This document shows, in pieces, positions 46,401-53,820 of a stretch of DNA of 64,000 nt. The translations under genes and the position numbers were made by a program. The notes under the pieces were generated by a model that searched no databases, was not told the DNA's origin, and saw nothing but the letters and a program-made list of their open reading frames with translations. Source of the stretch: Parus major (taxonomy: Eukaryota; Chordata; Aves; Passeriformes; Paridae); the NCBI RefSeq assembly GCF_001522545.3, contig NC_031769.1, positions 8,360,470-8,424,469 on the forward strand. The letters are read 5' to 3'. How positions within the stretch are numbered: the stretch's first letter is position 1; the number at the start of each line of letters is the position of its first letter.

Positions 46401-48063
46401 CTGAGCAGGGGCCTCAGCAGTACCACAGGGTGGCTGCAGCAGGACCTGTTAACAGGGATTCTCCAAACCAGGGGCTTGCCAGGAAGTGTGTGCCAGAAAA
46501 GGCAGTGGGTGACTGGTATTGTCATCAGGAATGTCTTGGTAGCCCATGACAGTGCGTTGTTCAGAGCTTTCAAGGTGCAGTGTGAAGCCTGGAGTGCTGA
46601 GTATTTCCAGCCAAGTATGCATGAGAACGTGTTTATATTGATGGGAGATGTGAACACAAACCATCTTCAAAAATTGTTTGCACTTTGTGCATGTGCTGAA
46701 TTTTTCTAGGAGAAACACAATTTCTGGTTCTCACTCTGAAATTTTCTGTTTATGCATTATACTGTGGGACCAGCGTGTTTTCTTCAAGTTATTGAATGAT
46801 GATTTAAGATTAGGAAATATCTTGACAGTATCTTATAGATAACATAGTCTAGCTTTGCATCATTTAAAAATTTTAAACTTTGATTGCCAGAGTCAGGTTC
46901 AGAATAACATTTACTAAAGCTAATTAAAGTTTAATAAGTTTAATAAATGTGATTGCTACAGACAAAAAAAAATAATCATTAAATAGTGGTTGAAAATTGT
47001 TAAGTTCCAATCAGGTCACATAATAAATTGATGATACTTTTCCCTTCCAAACTATTGCAGTTTCCCGCTGTACAGTATTTAATTATGCAACAAATGGTGC
47101 CCTTGGCATGACATTTCAATTTAGAACTCCATTTTCCCATTTTTAAAGCTAGAGTAGGGGAATTCAATTAGCATTTTGAAAGGAACACTAAAAATGCAAC
47201 ATTTTAGCTATGAAATACTTTTAAGACCTCCATTTGAACAATAATTTAGCTTAGAATCTCATTGACCTTTTGCCTTTGGAGCTGGAATTTTTTTCCAGTT
47301 TCTAAAATCAAACTTTTTTACCTTAGGCAAGCATTTGATAAAATGAATACTGTCTTGCCAGCCAAAGCAGTGCTTTGGAGGTAACAAATAAATATATTTT
47401 TCACTAAACTACTTCTTGGAAGAAGATAAATGGGTATTACTAAAACAATTAAATATTACATACAAAATATCTTTAAAGTGTGTTCTTCAGATCAGTAGTT
47501 AACATATCAGAAAAAATAATTAGGGTTTGACAAGTTTTATCATTACAGACTCAATATACACATTGATCATGCTTTTGTAGCATTGTAAATTTGTACCACA
47601 GACTGTATGAACAATAACAAGTCATTGTATTTTCCTTAGAATCACATAAATTGCTTTGTGTATTCCAAATTAGTGGATCTTGTTGGGAGGAGGCAGAGGG
47701 AGTCACTGCACAATTCAAGAGTGGTTTTGGTGCTATGAGGAATGAAAGAAATGCCATTTGAGTGTCATTGTGACAGGTTTTCATCTAGTGATTTTCTTCA
47801 TGGAAATGTGTGCCAGCTGCTGAAGGGTAGGTTTTGGCTTGTATACCTTTCTTTGATATGTGGTTGTTTTTTGTTTTGGTTGCATCTTCCAGGAGTTATA
47901 TCCTGCGTTTTGCATTCACAATGGAGGATCTGATTTAGACAGGCTGCCTACTGCCAGTACCTGCATGAACTTGCTGAAGCTTCCTGAGTTTTATGACGAG
48001 AACCTGATGCGAAGCAAGCTCCTCTATGCCATTGAATGTGCTGCTGGATTTGAACTCAGCTGA
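223..48063 (+). CDS. UBE3C: UBE3C, HECT-domain E3 ubiquitin-protein ligase, 3' part (16 exons)
   Basis: Coding join: 223-443, 725-879, 2747-2934, 9947-10033, 10644-10801, 11353-11585, 15381-15485, 16298-16385, 19723-19820, 23151-23283, 24039-24286, 36045-36257, 43455-43643, 43741-43807, 44672-44802, 47893-48063. All junction phases agree and the frame stays open for 827 codons plus one split codon to TGA at 48061. The product is recognised as UBE3C from memory of the family; it is collinear with the human protein (1083 aa) and lacks only about 256 N-terminal residues, including the IQ region, which lie upstream of the window. The HECT domain is encoded by the last six exons (residues about 745-1083); the catalytic Cys lies in the motif [15 protein letters not shown]3C accepts ubiquitin from an E2 as a thioester, extends chains on substrates and works with the 26S proteasome. 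Residue numbers in the exon entries count back from a 1083-aa end and are approximate. Confidence 0.97.
444..724 (+). other. UBE3C: UBE3C intron
   Basis: A short 281-base intron with GT donor and acceptor AG at 723-724. Nothing else is recognisable in it. Confidence 0.9.
725..879 (+). CDS. UBE3C: UBE3C window exon 2 (acidic linker)
   Basis: Encodes residues about 331-381: [20 protein letters not shown] followed by an acidic, low-complexity linker containing SDSEDEDEE. The donor is GTAAGC at 880 and the exon ends on a complete codon. The linker after LPVS is the least conserved stretch of the visible protein, as expected for a disordered segment. The acidic run is plausible for phosphorylation or charge-based contacts, but this is inference only. 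Confidence 0.94.
880..2746 (+). other. UBE3C: UBE3C intron
   Basis: A 1.9-kb AT-rich intron. It contains a pair of 15-bp direct repeats (1923-1937 and 1966-1980) in a TTTATATAAAT-rich patch, described separately. No CR1 or RNA gene is recognised. The acceptor AG is at 2745-2746. Confidence 0.85.
1923..1980. repeat. 15-bp direct repeat pair with fold-back
   Basis: AGGCTTTATATAAAT occurs at 1923-1937 and again at 1966-1980. Between the copies an imperfect inverted match (ATTTATATAATAAAGG) can fold back on the first copy. The patch is almost pure A/T apart from the GGC blocks. Its origin is unknown; local slippage or duplication is the simplest explanation. Confidence 0.7.
2747..2934 (+). CDS. 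UBE3C: UBE3C window exon 3 (GC donor follows)
   Basis: Encodes residues about 382-443, from [19 protein letters not shown] through a conserved helical block to MMVPKV and two bases of an Arg codon. The exon ends CAG and is followed by GCAAGT, so the next intron has a GC rather than GT donor. The nearest GT (2939) would break the frame with the next exon. Confidence 0.95.
2935..9946 (+). other. UBE3C: UBE3C intron, GC-AG type, 7.0 kb
   Basis: Donor GCAAGT at 2935-2940; acceptor TTCTTACAG ending at 9946. The interior is AT-rich with scattered poly(T/A) tracts (for example near 5500, 7230-7260 and 7350). A GC-richer patch at about 8560-8830 is not recognised. An antisense open frame of 181 codons at 4681-5226 is discussed as a finding. 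No CR1 copy is recognised. Confidence 0.9.
9947..10033 (+). CDS. UBE3C: UBE3C window exon 4
   Basis: Encodes residues about 445-472, [20 protein letters not shown] followed by SMTTRMIT. Its first base completes the Arg codon split by the GC-AG intron, and its last two bases start a Gly codon. The donor is GTATGT at 10034. It is one of the smallest exons of the gene (87 bases) and part of the N-terminal helical region. Confidence 0.94.
10034..10643 (+). other. UBE3C: UBE3C intron
   Basis: A 610-base intron with acceptor AG at 10642-10643 after a T-rich tract. No repeat or RNA gene is recognised. Confidence 0.88.
10644..10801 (+). CDS. UBE3C: UBE3C window exon 5
   Basis: Encodes residues about 474-525: [15 protein letters not shown], then [17 protein letters not shown] and [12 protein letters not shown]. 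It is rich in hydrophobic helices. The last base begins a Val codon completed by the next exon; the donor is GTGAGT at 10802. Confidence 0.95.
10802..11352 (+). other. UBE3C: UBE3C intron
   Basis: A 551-base intron with acceptor AG at 11351-11352. Nothing further is recognised in it. Confidence 0.88.
11353..11585 (+). CDS. UBE3C: UBE3C window exon 6
   Basis: Encodes residues about 527-603, from [18 protein letters not shown] through [20 protein letters not shown] to QKRWIQLFK, ending on a whole codon. The donor is GTAAAT at 11586. It belongs to the helical region N-terminal to HECT and is nearly identical to the family consensus as I recall it. Confidence 0.96.
12083..12108. repeat. 13-bp perfect tandem duplication with homeodomain-like cores
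   Basis: CTAGCTTAATTAG is repeated exactly twice in tandem (12083-12095 and 12096-12108). Each copy carries TTAATTAG, a LIM/paired homeodomain-type core. Regulatory function is inference. Confidence 0.75.
12880..12926. repeat. Fold-back (ACCCCCAAT / ATTGGGGGT)
   Basis: A perfect 9-bp inverted pair, ACCCCCAAT (12880-12888) and ATTGGGGGT (12918-12926). Inside it, TCTTT and AAAGA can extend the stem after a small internal loop. It could form a hairpin in DNA or pre-mRNA; no known family is recognised. Confidence 0.65.
13691..13709. repeat. (TA)n microsatellite
   Basis: About 9.5 TA units, followed at 13720-13735 by a second short CACATATATATGTG tract. A simple intronic repeat. Confidence 0.9.
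15381..15485 (+). CDS. UBE3C: UBE3C window exon 7
   Basis: Encodes residues about 604-638, [20 protein letters not shown] through [14 protein letters not shown]. It is 35 whole codons (phase 0 on both sides), so skipping it would keep the frame. The donor is GTAAGA at 15486. Confidence 0.95.
15486..16297 (+). other. UBE3C: UBE3C intron
   Basis: An 812-base intron with a poly(T) run near 15880. The acceptor AG at 16296-16297 has a rather purine-interrupted tract (CTGTTAATTTGTGAG). No repeat is recognised. Confidence 0.87.
16298..16385 (+). CDS. UBE3C: UBE3C window exon 8
   Basis: Encodes residues about 639-667, VTQLYVPASRHVW-like start (here [20 protein letters not shown]) then STLD, with one extra base that begins a Val codon. 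The donor is GTAAGA at 16386. It is an arginine-rich segment before the HECT domain. Confidence 0.93.
16386..19722 (+). other. UBE3C: UBE3C intron, 3.3 kb
   Basis: Holds a palindromic pair of forkhead-like cores at 18387-18401 and a 65-base stretch without any G or C at about 19197-19261. A GC-richer patch at about 17640-17790 is unrecognised. The acceptor TTTTAAG ends at 19722. Confidence 0.87.
19197..19261. repeat. AT-only low-complexity tract
   Basis: About 65 bases composed only of A and T, with overlapping TAAATA and ATATTA motifs. A simple AT-rich tract with no open structure beyond that. Confidence 0.85.
19723..19820 (+). CDS. UBE3C: UBE3C window exon 9
   Basis: Encodes residues about 669-700, [20 protein letters not shown] then [12 protein letters not shown], completing a Val codon at its start. 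The donor is GTACCT at 19821. It forms the linker leading into the HECT domain. Confidence 0.94.
21795..22110 (-). mobile_element. Old CR1-like LINE fragment, antisense
   Basis: The + strand reads as the reverse complement of a degraded CR1 3' region: GGCCAGAAGGGACCTCTGG near the start, then text resembling the CR1 terminal region on to GCTGGAAAGCACCTTCTCC. It is strongly diverged, so the family call is tentative. It is the only CR1 copy I recognise within UBE3C introns. Confidence 0.5.
22351..22451. repeat. AT-rich block with 23-bp direct repeats, 38 bases apart
   Basis: A 23-bp unit (ATACATTAAATTATAATGTATAT type) occurs at 22361-22383 and 22399-22421. Each copy is itself nearly palindromic (ATACATTA / TAATGTAT). 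The flanks are also pure A/T. The structure suggests slippage or a cruciform-prone tract. Confidence 0.8.
22604..22638. repeat. Fold-back with 14-bp stem and 6-nt loop
   Basis: GCCATATT, then a one-base bulge, then AAAAAA pairs with TTTTTT and AATATGGC. The total is 14 bp with a single bulged T at 22612 and a 6-base loop. Its origin is unknown; it could be a remnant of a palindromic MITE or a chance hairpin. Confidence 0.6.
23151..23283 (+). CDS. UBE3C: UBE3C window exon 10
   Basis: Encodes residues about 701-744: [20 protein letters not shown], then [20 protein letters not shown]. The last base starts a Glu codon. The donor is GTAGGT at 23284. This is the lead-in to the HECT N-lobe; the [11 protein letters not shown] block is typical of HECT proteins of this class. 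Confidence 0.96.
23284..24038 (+). other. UBE3C: UBE3C intron
   Basis: A 755-base AT-rich intron with acceptor CTCTGCAG ending at 24038. No repeat is recognised. Confidence 0.88.
24039..24286 (+). CDS. UBE3C: UBE3C window exon 11, start of HECT N-lobe
   Basis: Encodes residues about 746-827. It contains the HECT hallmark [19 protein letters not shown], then [20 protein letters not shown] and the helix [14 protein letters not shown]. It completes the Glu codon at its start and ends on a whole codon; the donor is GTAAAA at 24287. At 248 bases it is the longest coding exon here. The N-lobe is the E2-binding part of the ligase. Confidence 0.98.
30604..30684. repeat. Perfect 13-bp inverted repeat, 55-nt spacer
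   Basis: TTTCAGAGATTTG (30604-30616) and its exact reverse complement CAAATCTCTGAAA (30672-30684). Inside, TGCAG/CTTGCA and ACCTG/CAGGT could continue a branched hairpin of about 81 bases. No RNA family is recognised. Confidence 0.7.
34003..34019. repeat. Short palindrome ATGCATTT-G-AAATGCAT
   Basis: Perfect 8-bp arms around a single G, inside an AT-rich, enhancer-like block. The halves resemble POU-type half sites. Function is inference. Confidence 0.55.
36045..36257 (+). CDS. UBE3C: UBE3C window exon 12, HECT N-lobe
   Basis: Encodes residues about 828-898: [40 protein letters not shown] and [19 protein letters not shown]. It is 71 whole codons, phase 0 on both sides. The donor is GTAAGA at 36258. 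The ELPFA-FFLSKLL segment is a conserved HECT N-lobe helix region. Confidence 0.97.
36655..36687. repeat. (AAT)11 microsatellite
   Basis: Eleven uninterrupted AAT units in an intron; a likely length-polymorphic marker. Confidence 0.95.
39110..39134. repeat. Perfect 11-bp stem, 3-nt loop fold-back
   Basis: AGTATCAGTGT, loop CAA, ACACTGATACT. The hairpin is bracketed by a 9-bp direct repeat TTGAGAGTA (39105-39113 and 39135-39142, the second offset by one base at its start). It is a tight stem-loop within the intron. Confidence 0.75.
40459..40488. repeat. (AT)15 microsatellite
   Basis: Fifteen AT units flanked symmetrically by TTAA and TTTAA, making the whole tract self-complementary. Confidence 0.95.
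43455..43643 (+). CDS. UBE3C: UBE3C window exon 13, HECT domain
   Basis: Encodes residues about 899-961: [20 protein letters not shown], then [40 protein letters not shown] and IQ. It is 63 whole codons, phase 0 on both sides; donor GTACTT at 43644. Codon third positions are mostly G or C, unlike the A/T-ending codons of the neighbouring exons. Confidence 0.97.
43644..43740 (+). other. UBE3C: UBE3C mini-intron (97 bases)
   Basis: The shortest intron of the gene, with acceptor TTTGCCGTTAG ending at 43740. The reading frame of exon 13 stays open through most of it before a stop at about 43722. Confidence 0.92.
43741..43807 (+). CDS. UBE3C: UBE3C window exon 14, HECT domain
   Basis: Encodes residues about 962-983, [20 protein letters not shown] then YS, and the first base of a Gly codon. 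It is the smallest coding exon here (67 bases). The donor is GTAAGC at 43808. Confidence 0.96.
43808..44671 (+). other. UBE3C: UBE3C intron
   Basis: An 864-base intron with acceptor TCTCATTGTAG ending at 44671. Nothing further is recognised. Confidence 0.9.
44672..44802 (+). CDS. UBE3C: UBE3C window exon 15, HECT hinge/C-lobe
   Basis: Encodes residues about 985-1027: [43 protein letters not shown]. The [23 protein letters not shown] pattern is a HECT signature between the lobes. It completes a Gly codon at its start and ends on a whole codon; donor GTATGT at 44803. Confidence 0.97.
44803..47892 (+). other. UBE3C: UBE3C last intron, 3.1 kb
   Basis: Mostly AT-rich unique sequence. An open frame of 125 codons at 46332-46709 resembles nothing I know. 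An enhancer-like block lies at about 46860-47430. The acceptor GCATCTTCCAG ends at 47892. Confidence 0.88.
47893..48063 (+). CDS. UBE3C: UBE3C terminal coding exon with catalytic cysteine
   Basis: Encodes residues about 1028-1083: [39 protein letters not shown], then [16 protein letters not shown] and TGA at 48061-48063. The thioester-forming Cys codon is at 47962-47964, 32 residues before the end, matching the position expected for human Cys1051. The C-terminal tail GFELS is the usual UBE3C end. Confidence 0.98.
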   Translation, partial: ELYPAFCIHNGGSDLDRLPTASTCMNLLKLPEFYDENLMRSKLLYAIECAAGFELS

Positions 48064-48450
48064 GTCCAACTGATGCTTATTTGGATGATCTGCAGAAGAA
48101 TGAACCAGTGCCTACTCTATAAGCAGCACCCATACCCAAGCAGTTTTAAGGGATTCTATCTACATTTCTGCAGCTCTTGTGTCTTACCAAATGCCCTCAA
48201 ATAGGTTTCATTTCTAAACACGGTTTCTTAGTTAGCTTCCATTACTGAATATTGCATTGACACTGCTTTATGACTCAAAACAATGAATGCTGTGTGCAGC
48301 GTGGCTGATTTCTGTGTTTATGTGAAGAAAGAGCACATTTAAAGAGCAGTGACATCTCAGTGAAATTAACCAAAGATGAAGCTTTGGCTTTGTGCTGTTC
48401 AAACATAAATAATTTTGCAAACTGGCAATAAAGTTGTGTACTGTGCGGTG
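48064..48450 (+). other. UBE3C: UBE3C 3' untranslated region, proximal form
   Basis: Runs from the stop to just past the AATAAA at 48427. The exact cleavage site is not visible and is placed by distance only. Longer forms could extend to about 50355. Confidence 0.75.
48427..48432 (+). terminator. UBE3C: Proximal poly(A) signal AATAAA
   Basis: A canonical hexamer followed by a GU-rich stretch (GTTGTGTACTGTGCGGTG), the expected arrangement for cleavage and polyadenylation. Confidence 0.75.
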
Positions 48451-48604
48451 CATTGGGATGAGACAGGGCTAACATCCTGTAATTAATCTTTTAGAAAGAA
48501 GGCAAGCAGATGTTTGCAGATATGCCAGAACTGAGAGGAAGAAAATGCTCATTACTGACAACCTAACATATTAACTTACATTGTAGAGTTGTTTACAAAT
48601 CTTA

Positions 48605-49365
48605 GAAAGATGGGCAATCACCAACCCCATGAAGTTCAACCAGGGCAAGTGCTGAATTCTGCATCTGGGACAGGGCAGCCCTGGCTGTGTGGACAGACTG
48701 GGGAATGACAAACTGTAGAGCAGCTCCACAGAAAGGAATCTGGAGGGTCCTAGTTGATGGCAAGTTGACGAGCCCTGGCATCCAGAAGGGCCAGGCGTGT
48801 CCTGGGGGCATCAGGGACAGCATTGCTAGTCAGGCAAGGGAGGGGATTGTCCTGCCTCACCTTGAGTCCTGGGGGCAGTTTTGGGTGCCACAAGGTAAAG
48901 ACATTGAGCCATTAGAGAGCATCCAGAAGAGGCCACAAGGATGGTGAAGGGCCTGGAGGGGAAGCCATGTGAGGAGCGGCTGGGGGCACTTGGTCTGTTC
49001 AGCCTGGAGGAGACTGAGGGGAGACCTCAGTGCAGTTACAACTTCTCGTGAGGGGGAGAGGAGAGACAGGCGCTGATCTCTGCTCTTTGGTGAGCAGGGT
49101 TGAGACCTGAGGAAACAGGATGGGACTGGATTGGGGAAGATTCAGGTTGGGTATCACAAAATGGTTTCTCACCCAGAGAGTGGTTGGGCTCTGGAACAGG
49201 TTCCCCAGGTCAGTGGTCACAGCCCCAAGTCTGCCAGAGTTCAAGAAGCATTTGAAGAATGTTCTCAGACACTTGTGACTCTTGGGGTGTCCTGTGCAGG
49301 ACCAGGAGTTGGACTGGATGATCCTGATTGACCCCTTCCTCAGCATTGTCCATGATTCTATGATA
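48605..49365 (+). mobile_element. CR1 LINE, 3' fragment, sense
   Basis: Recognisable CR1 3' region: GGGCAATCACCAA and CCAGGGCAAGTGCTGAATTC near the 5' end, GTTCAGCCTGGAGGAGACTG in the middle, GGACTGGATGATCCTGATTG and a terminal GATTCTATGATAG at the 3' end. It is 5'-truncated to about 760 bases, as is typical, and carries no intact open frame. It lies about 150 bases beyond the proximal UBE3C poly(A) signal. Confidence 0.9.
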
Positions 49366-52300
49366 GTTGTTGCAGAATTGACTTTGTTTCACACTACCTT
49401 CCCTCAAGATGGTAGGCACTGAGATAGATAAAATTGGTGTAATATTCCATTTGTGCTTTCTGAAACACTTTGAAGAAAATGGATTTGCATTATTTTAAGT
49501 TCAATCTTTGCTGCATCATTATCACTTGGATACTGTTCTGAATGGATGTGACTTTCCAGGTTTTTTCTGTCCTGCTTCTGTCTTTTGTGCCTGTACAGGT
49601 TTGTTGATTGATTGGTTGGTTTTAAATGAATCAGTCTCCTATTGCATACACAGTACATACAGAAACCACCACTTTGGAAAAATATACATGTAATAATTAT
49701 TAAAGTTATTTGAACCAAAGTTATCAGGCTTTATCTTTTATATTTGAAGCCTGTGGTGTTCACATTCCTTTTCTCTGTCATTTCTTTCCATCTTAAATGC
49801 CGTATCTGTGCTGTAGACACTAATGAAATTGACTTTTTTTTGTGATTAAACAGCTTTTATATACATTTCCCTGCAGTATTTCTGCTGAGAAAAGTAAGTG
49901 GGAATATGCTGCTTAATATAATTTGATATCTGGGGAAAAAATTGCTCTTGTATGGAAGGAGCTGATCCTCTAGTAGTAGGCACATTGTAGGGTTTCATAT
50001 GCAAACTCTAGTCTAGAGTTTAAAAAAGTAATTATAGTTCAGACTGTAAGATTCATCAGTCCATCCCTCTGAACTTTACTTTTATATTTTAAATTATCAG
50101 AAAATACAATCAAATTTGTATTCATCTCTTATGCAAAAAAATACTTTGCTGTTACTGGAAACTCTGCTGGATTTCCTACTTAATAAGCAGTTACCAGCAA
50201 TATCCTTTTAAATGTGGGGAAACTGAGTGGTTTTAAGATGTTTACTAGTAACCATATAAAAATGTATAATTTCCTAATTTGGGTAATAAACGAAGTGTTA
50301 AAATACTATTTGTAGTCTTGATGTACAGAAATAAAATGATTGGTTTTCTTTTTGGTTTTGCTTTAGGCTTTTTATTTATGTTAAATGTTACATACTCAAC
50401 CTATTCTTTATCCCAAATTCTTTTCTTGTATATTTTTCTACATAAATTATGAAACTTGTAAAGAAGTTGAAAAAGAGATCAGTAATAGTGAAACTGCCTC
50501 CTCCTAATTGCAAAACCTGAACACTTCTTTTAGATAGCATTATTTATTTTAGAATCTAATGCTTTAAATATTTTGAAATTATTTTTCAATTCCATTATTT
50601 TGCTACATTGGGTAGTGTTGTATTTGTATTTTGTAAAATTAAATTAAATTTTTCTATTAAATATTTGTATTTTGAAGATTGTGTTGGAGTCATGCCAAGT
50701 ACTGGTGACTGGTAACTTCCACTTTGTACTTCAGAAAAGGAGCCAGTGCCCACTATTGCTGTCTGTGGCCAGGGAAGCAGCGGGTGCCACAGAGAGGGTA
50801 GGCTGGGGAAGTGTGACTTGCACAGAGCTGTAATTGCAGGCATCACAGAACTGCAGAAACCTTCAGGAGAGAACTTGAGTTTGCTGAAAGTACTCTGATG
50901 TTTTATTTCTTCCGTCTGCAGCCCTCGGTGATGTTTGTGTATCCTGTACATGAAGTGTGACTCTGGCACAGGCAGGGCATCAGAGCAGCTGTAGCCCAAA
51001 TTTCACTGTGCTCAGGCTGGAGGTTGGTGCAGCTTCACCACCTTCAGAATCCAGGCTGGAGTGAGAGGAGAGTGGGGCTTCCCTTTGGCAACCAGTGCTT
51101 CCAGCTCTGCCAGCTGTGTTCAGAGAGGCAGGATTAAGCACGAGTACCTGCTCAATGATATTTCAAGGCACAGGAGATAAAGGTGTGACAGGTAACAGAG
51201 TCATGTCCTGAGAAGCGGGGGGTCGAAAAGATCTCTCGTAGCACTTACGTAGCAAGAATTGTTTCTATATGAAGCTGGATTTTCTGGATTTTAAAAGAAA
51301 AGCGAACTATTCCCCAGCGGTGTCGCTCCCAGAGTTTAGGTAGGCAGAGGCAGGAGCACTCTGCATGCAAGCAACCTGAAATATTGTTGTAGATTTTATC
51401 ATCAGAATTATAGCAGTAATAGTTATGAGTTCAGGGTTAGTTTCTGTACAAGATAACCCTTCCTTAAAGTAAGTTTCTGTACTCCAGTGTTTCTCCCTCC
51501 TAGTTCAGTATTTGCTTTTTGAAAAAGCAAGTGATTTCTGATTGGTTCTTGTTTTAAAGTAAGTTTGGGTTTGTAATTTTGTAACCTGTTCTACAAACAT
51601 TTTTGTCAAGGTCTGTATGATGGAAGAGTTCACAAATTTTTCATCTCTACAAAGTTCAAAGGCGTTAAAAGTGGAATAAAGAAATAAAGTTAGCACTTGG
51701 TCTCTTTATTTCAATGAGAGTTGAATGGGGGTTCAGTCCTATTAGGTGAATAAAAGAAAACAAAGCACAACAAACCAAACCAGGAGTTTAGTTAATCTCT
51801 GTTGTCTTCCGTCATGGTCTTGAAAGCCAGACTTGTATAAATGTCACAAAACCCATTTCTAGGGAACATTTATATATCTTCAAAAGAGGAAAGATTTTCT
51901 TCCAGTTTAATGCATTAAACACTGAGCTAACAAAGTTTGATTTGAATAAGAAGGATATCTTCAGGTATTTTTTTGGGGAGGTGCTCCATAAAAATAATCA
52001 AAAATGGGCTTCCTGATGCTATTAGAAGCAATGTTGACTTCCATTTTTTTTTTTTGCATCACTTGAGTAATAGAGCACAAATGTCCTCATTTAATTCTAT
52101 AAAGGGGTTTGGAATTCAGAGAAAACACTTTAAATGCAGTGAGTTCATACATTTCAATTTTGACCAAAACCTGCTAGTTAAATACCAGTGAGCACATATT
52201 CTTACCACCACTGAAAAATAGTTCTGCACAAAAAAAGGAAAAAAACAAGAGGAATGTTTGTTGGACCTGTAATATTTGCTCATATACATTAATCTGTGTT

Positions 52301-52599
52301 AAAAATGGTTTGTGATGTAAATGCTTGTTACTTTTTTTTTCCATCATGCTTTTGCCTGTCACTGAAGGAGAGAAGAAATTAACATGTTCTGTAAAACTGA
52401 TTAGGATATCTATATTTTTATTGACTTCTGCTTTTGTGAATAAAATAATTTGAGTTTTCTTGAAACTCTGCAGAAACACTCTTTCATTTTTGCAGTAAAT
52501 TGGGCATTCTCTTGTTGAAAACTCATAGTACTGAACAGGTTCTAAAAGATTCTGGTATTACCTGCTTGTTGGTCTTGAAGTTAGTCGTTGGGACTGGCC
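49366..52599. other. Distal UBE3C 3'UTR candidate and intergenic spacer
   Basis: AT-rich to about 50700, then a GC-richer stretch (about 50700-51350) with no recognised gene or repeat. Further AATAAA motifs at 51675 and 51683 are possible but unsupported. Confidence 0.6.
50285..50335 (+). terminator. UBE3C: Candidate distal UBE3C poly(A) signals
   Basis: AATAAA at 50285-50290 and again at 50330-50335; the second is followed by a U/GU-rich run (TTGGTTTTCTTTTTGGTTTTG). If used, the transcript would gain about 1.9 kb of 3'UTR including the CR1 copy. Confidence 0.5.
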
Positions 52600-52760
52600 A
52601 CCCATGGCAGTGATGGAGTCACTGGGGATTTAAATTCACAGAGGGATTTAAAATTCCTGGAGATGTGTCACAGGGATTTGGTTCAGTGGTGGGATTGGCA
52701 GTTAATGGCTCGACTCAATCAACACTGAGGCTTTTCCAGCCCTAACATTCCTGTAGTTCT
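52600..52760 (+). mobile_element. CR1 LINE, short 3'-end fragment, sense
   Basis: Matches the CR1 3' end in order: ATGGAGTCACTGGGGATTT, CCTGGAGATGTGTCACAGGG, TTCAGTGGTGGGATTGGCAG, GAGGCTTTTCCAGCCCTAAC. It is diverged and lacks a clear ATTCTATGA tail. Confidence 0.6.
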
Positions 52761-53429
52761 GCTGCTTAAGGATGGTTATACCTTCAGCTTTTGAGCTGTG
52801 ATTTCCCACTCTGCCAGGGAAGCTGCAGCTCTGAGGTTTACCTTTGTTTCAGGGTGTCTTTCAAAGAATGCACTTGCTCTGCTTTTTAAAGACTTCTATA
52901 GAATCTTTGGAAAGAATAAAACTCCATGAATAGAAGTCTGAGAAGCTGTAATTCATAGTGAAGGATGCCACTCTGTCAGCAAACACAAAAATTTCTCTTT
53001 CAGCTTCTTCTGGAATTCTGGCACATGTGGGCCCCTTTGAAGGTGCCATTTAGTTTTTATTTGCTTTGATAATTAGACTTACCTGCTTCTCTTTGCCTAT
53101 TTATTATTTTCATTGCTAAATACAGTTTTAGTTCTACTTTAATATTTATAAAGTTAGTATTGTGCGTATTTATTTTTGAATGCTTAGAAATCAATATATA
53201 AGCTTCAGTTTACCTGCTACTAAAAATGTGGTAAACACAAAACTACAGAAAACTCCTCTGGTAGGGCATTTCCTAATTTGTAACATTAATAAAAACACAA
53301 ATGTTCATGTATCTGACCTGTTTTTCAATGTGTATCTGGTAGTCTGGAAAGGACATTCAGTTTCTCTTGTGTGTAGAGAGACAAAACAAGGCAAAAAGTG
53401 ATCATGAAGTTACACAAGTTGAATCCATT
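52761..53429. other. Intergenic spacer
   Basis: No gene, repeat family or RNA is recognised here. Confidence 0.6.
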
Positions 53430-53820
53430 ACAAAGTGAAGTCGGGAGGAAAGTCTGGAGATCGCCCAACCCCAACTCCCTGCTCAAAGCAGGGTCACCTA
53501 CAGCAGGTTGTGCAAGACCTTCACCTGTGGAGTTCTGAATGTCTTCTTGGATGGAGAATCCACAGTTTCTCTGGGCAACCTGTTTCCACTGTTAATTAAC
53601 TTCATAAAACCTTTTTAATCATATTTAAAAAGATTTCTTGTATTTCAGTTTGTGCCCGTTGCCTCTTGTCCTGTGGGGCATCTGATATGGAATCTGAGCC
53701 TTCTGCAGGCTGAACAACATCAGCTCTCTCAGTCTCATATGACACAGCATCCAAAACCTTAATCATCTTTCTCTCTGCCTTGCTTGTTAGTGAAGCCAGC
53801 AGCATCTTCAAAATAACTTT
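53430..53820 (-). mobile_element. CR1 LINE fragment, antisense
   Basis: The + strand reads as reverse-complement CR1: CTCCCTGCTCAAAGCAGGGT, CAGTTTCTCTGGGCAACCTG, then GTTGCCTCTTGTCCTGTGGG and GCTGAACAACATCAGCTCTC. An AT-rich stretch near 53600 fits divergence or a small insertion. Confidence 0.82.

Noticed and set aside
46332..46709. A 125-codon open frame in the last intron as an extra exon or gene
   Set aside because: No recognised domain, overlapping open frames on the other strand, and the flanking exons join perfectly without it.
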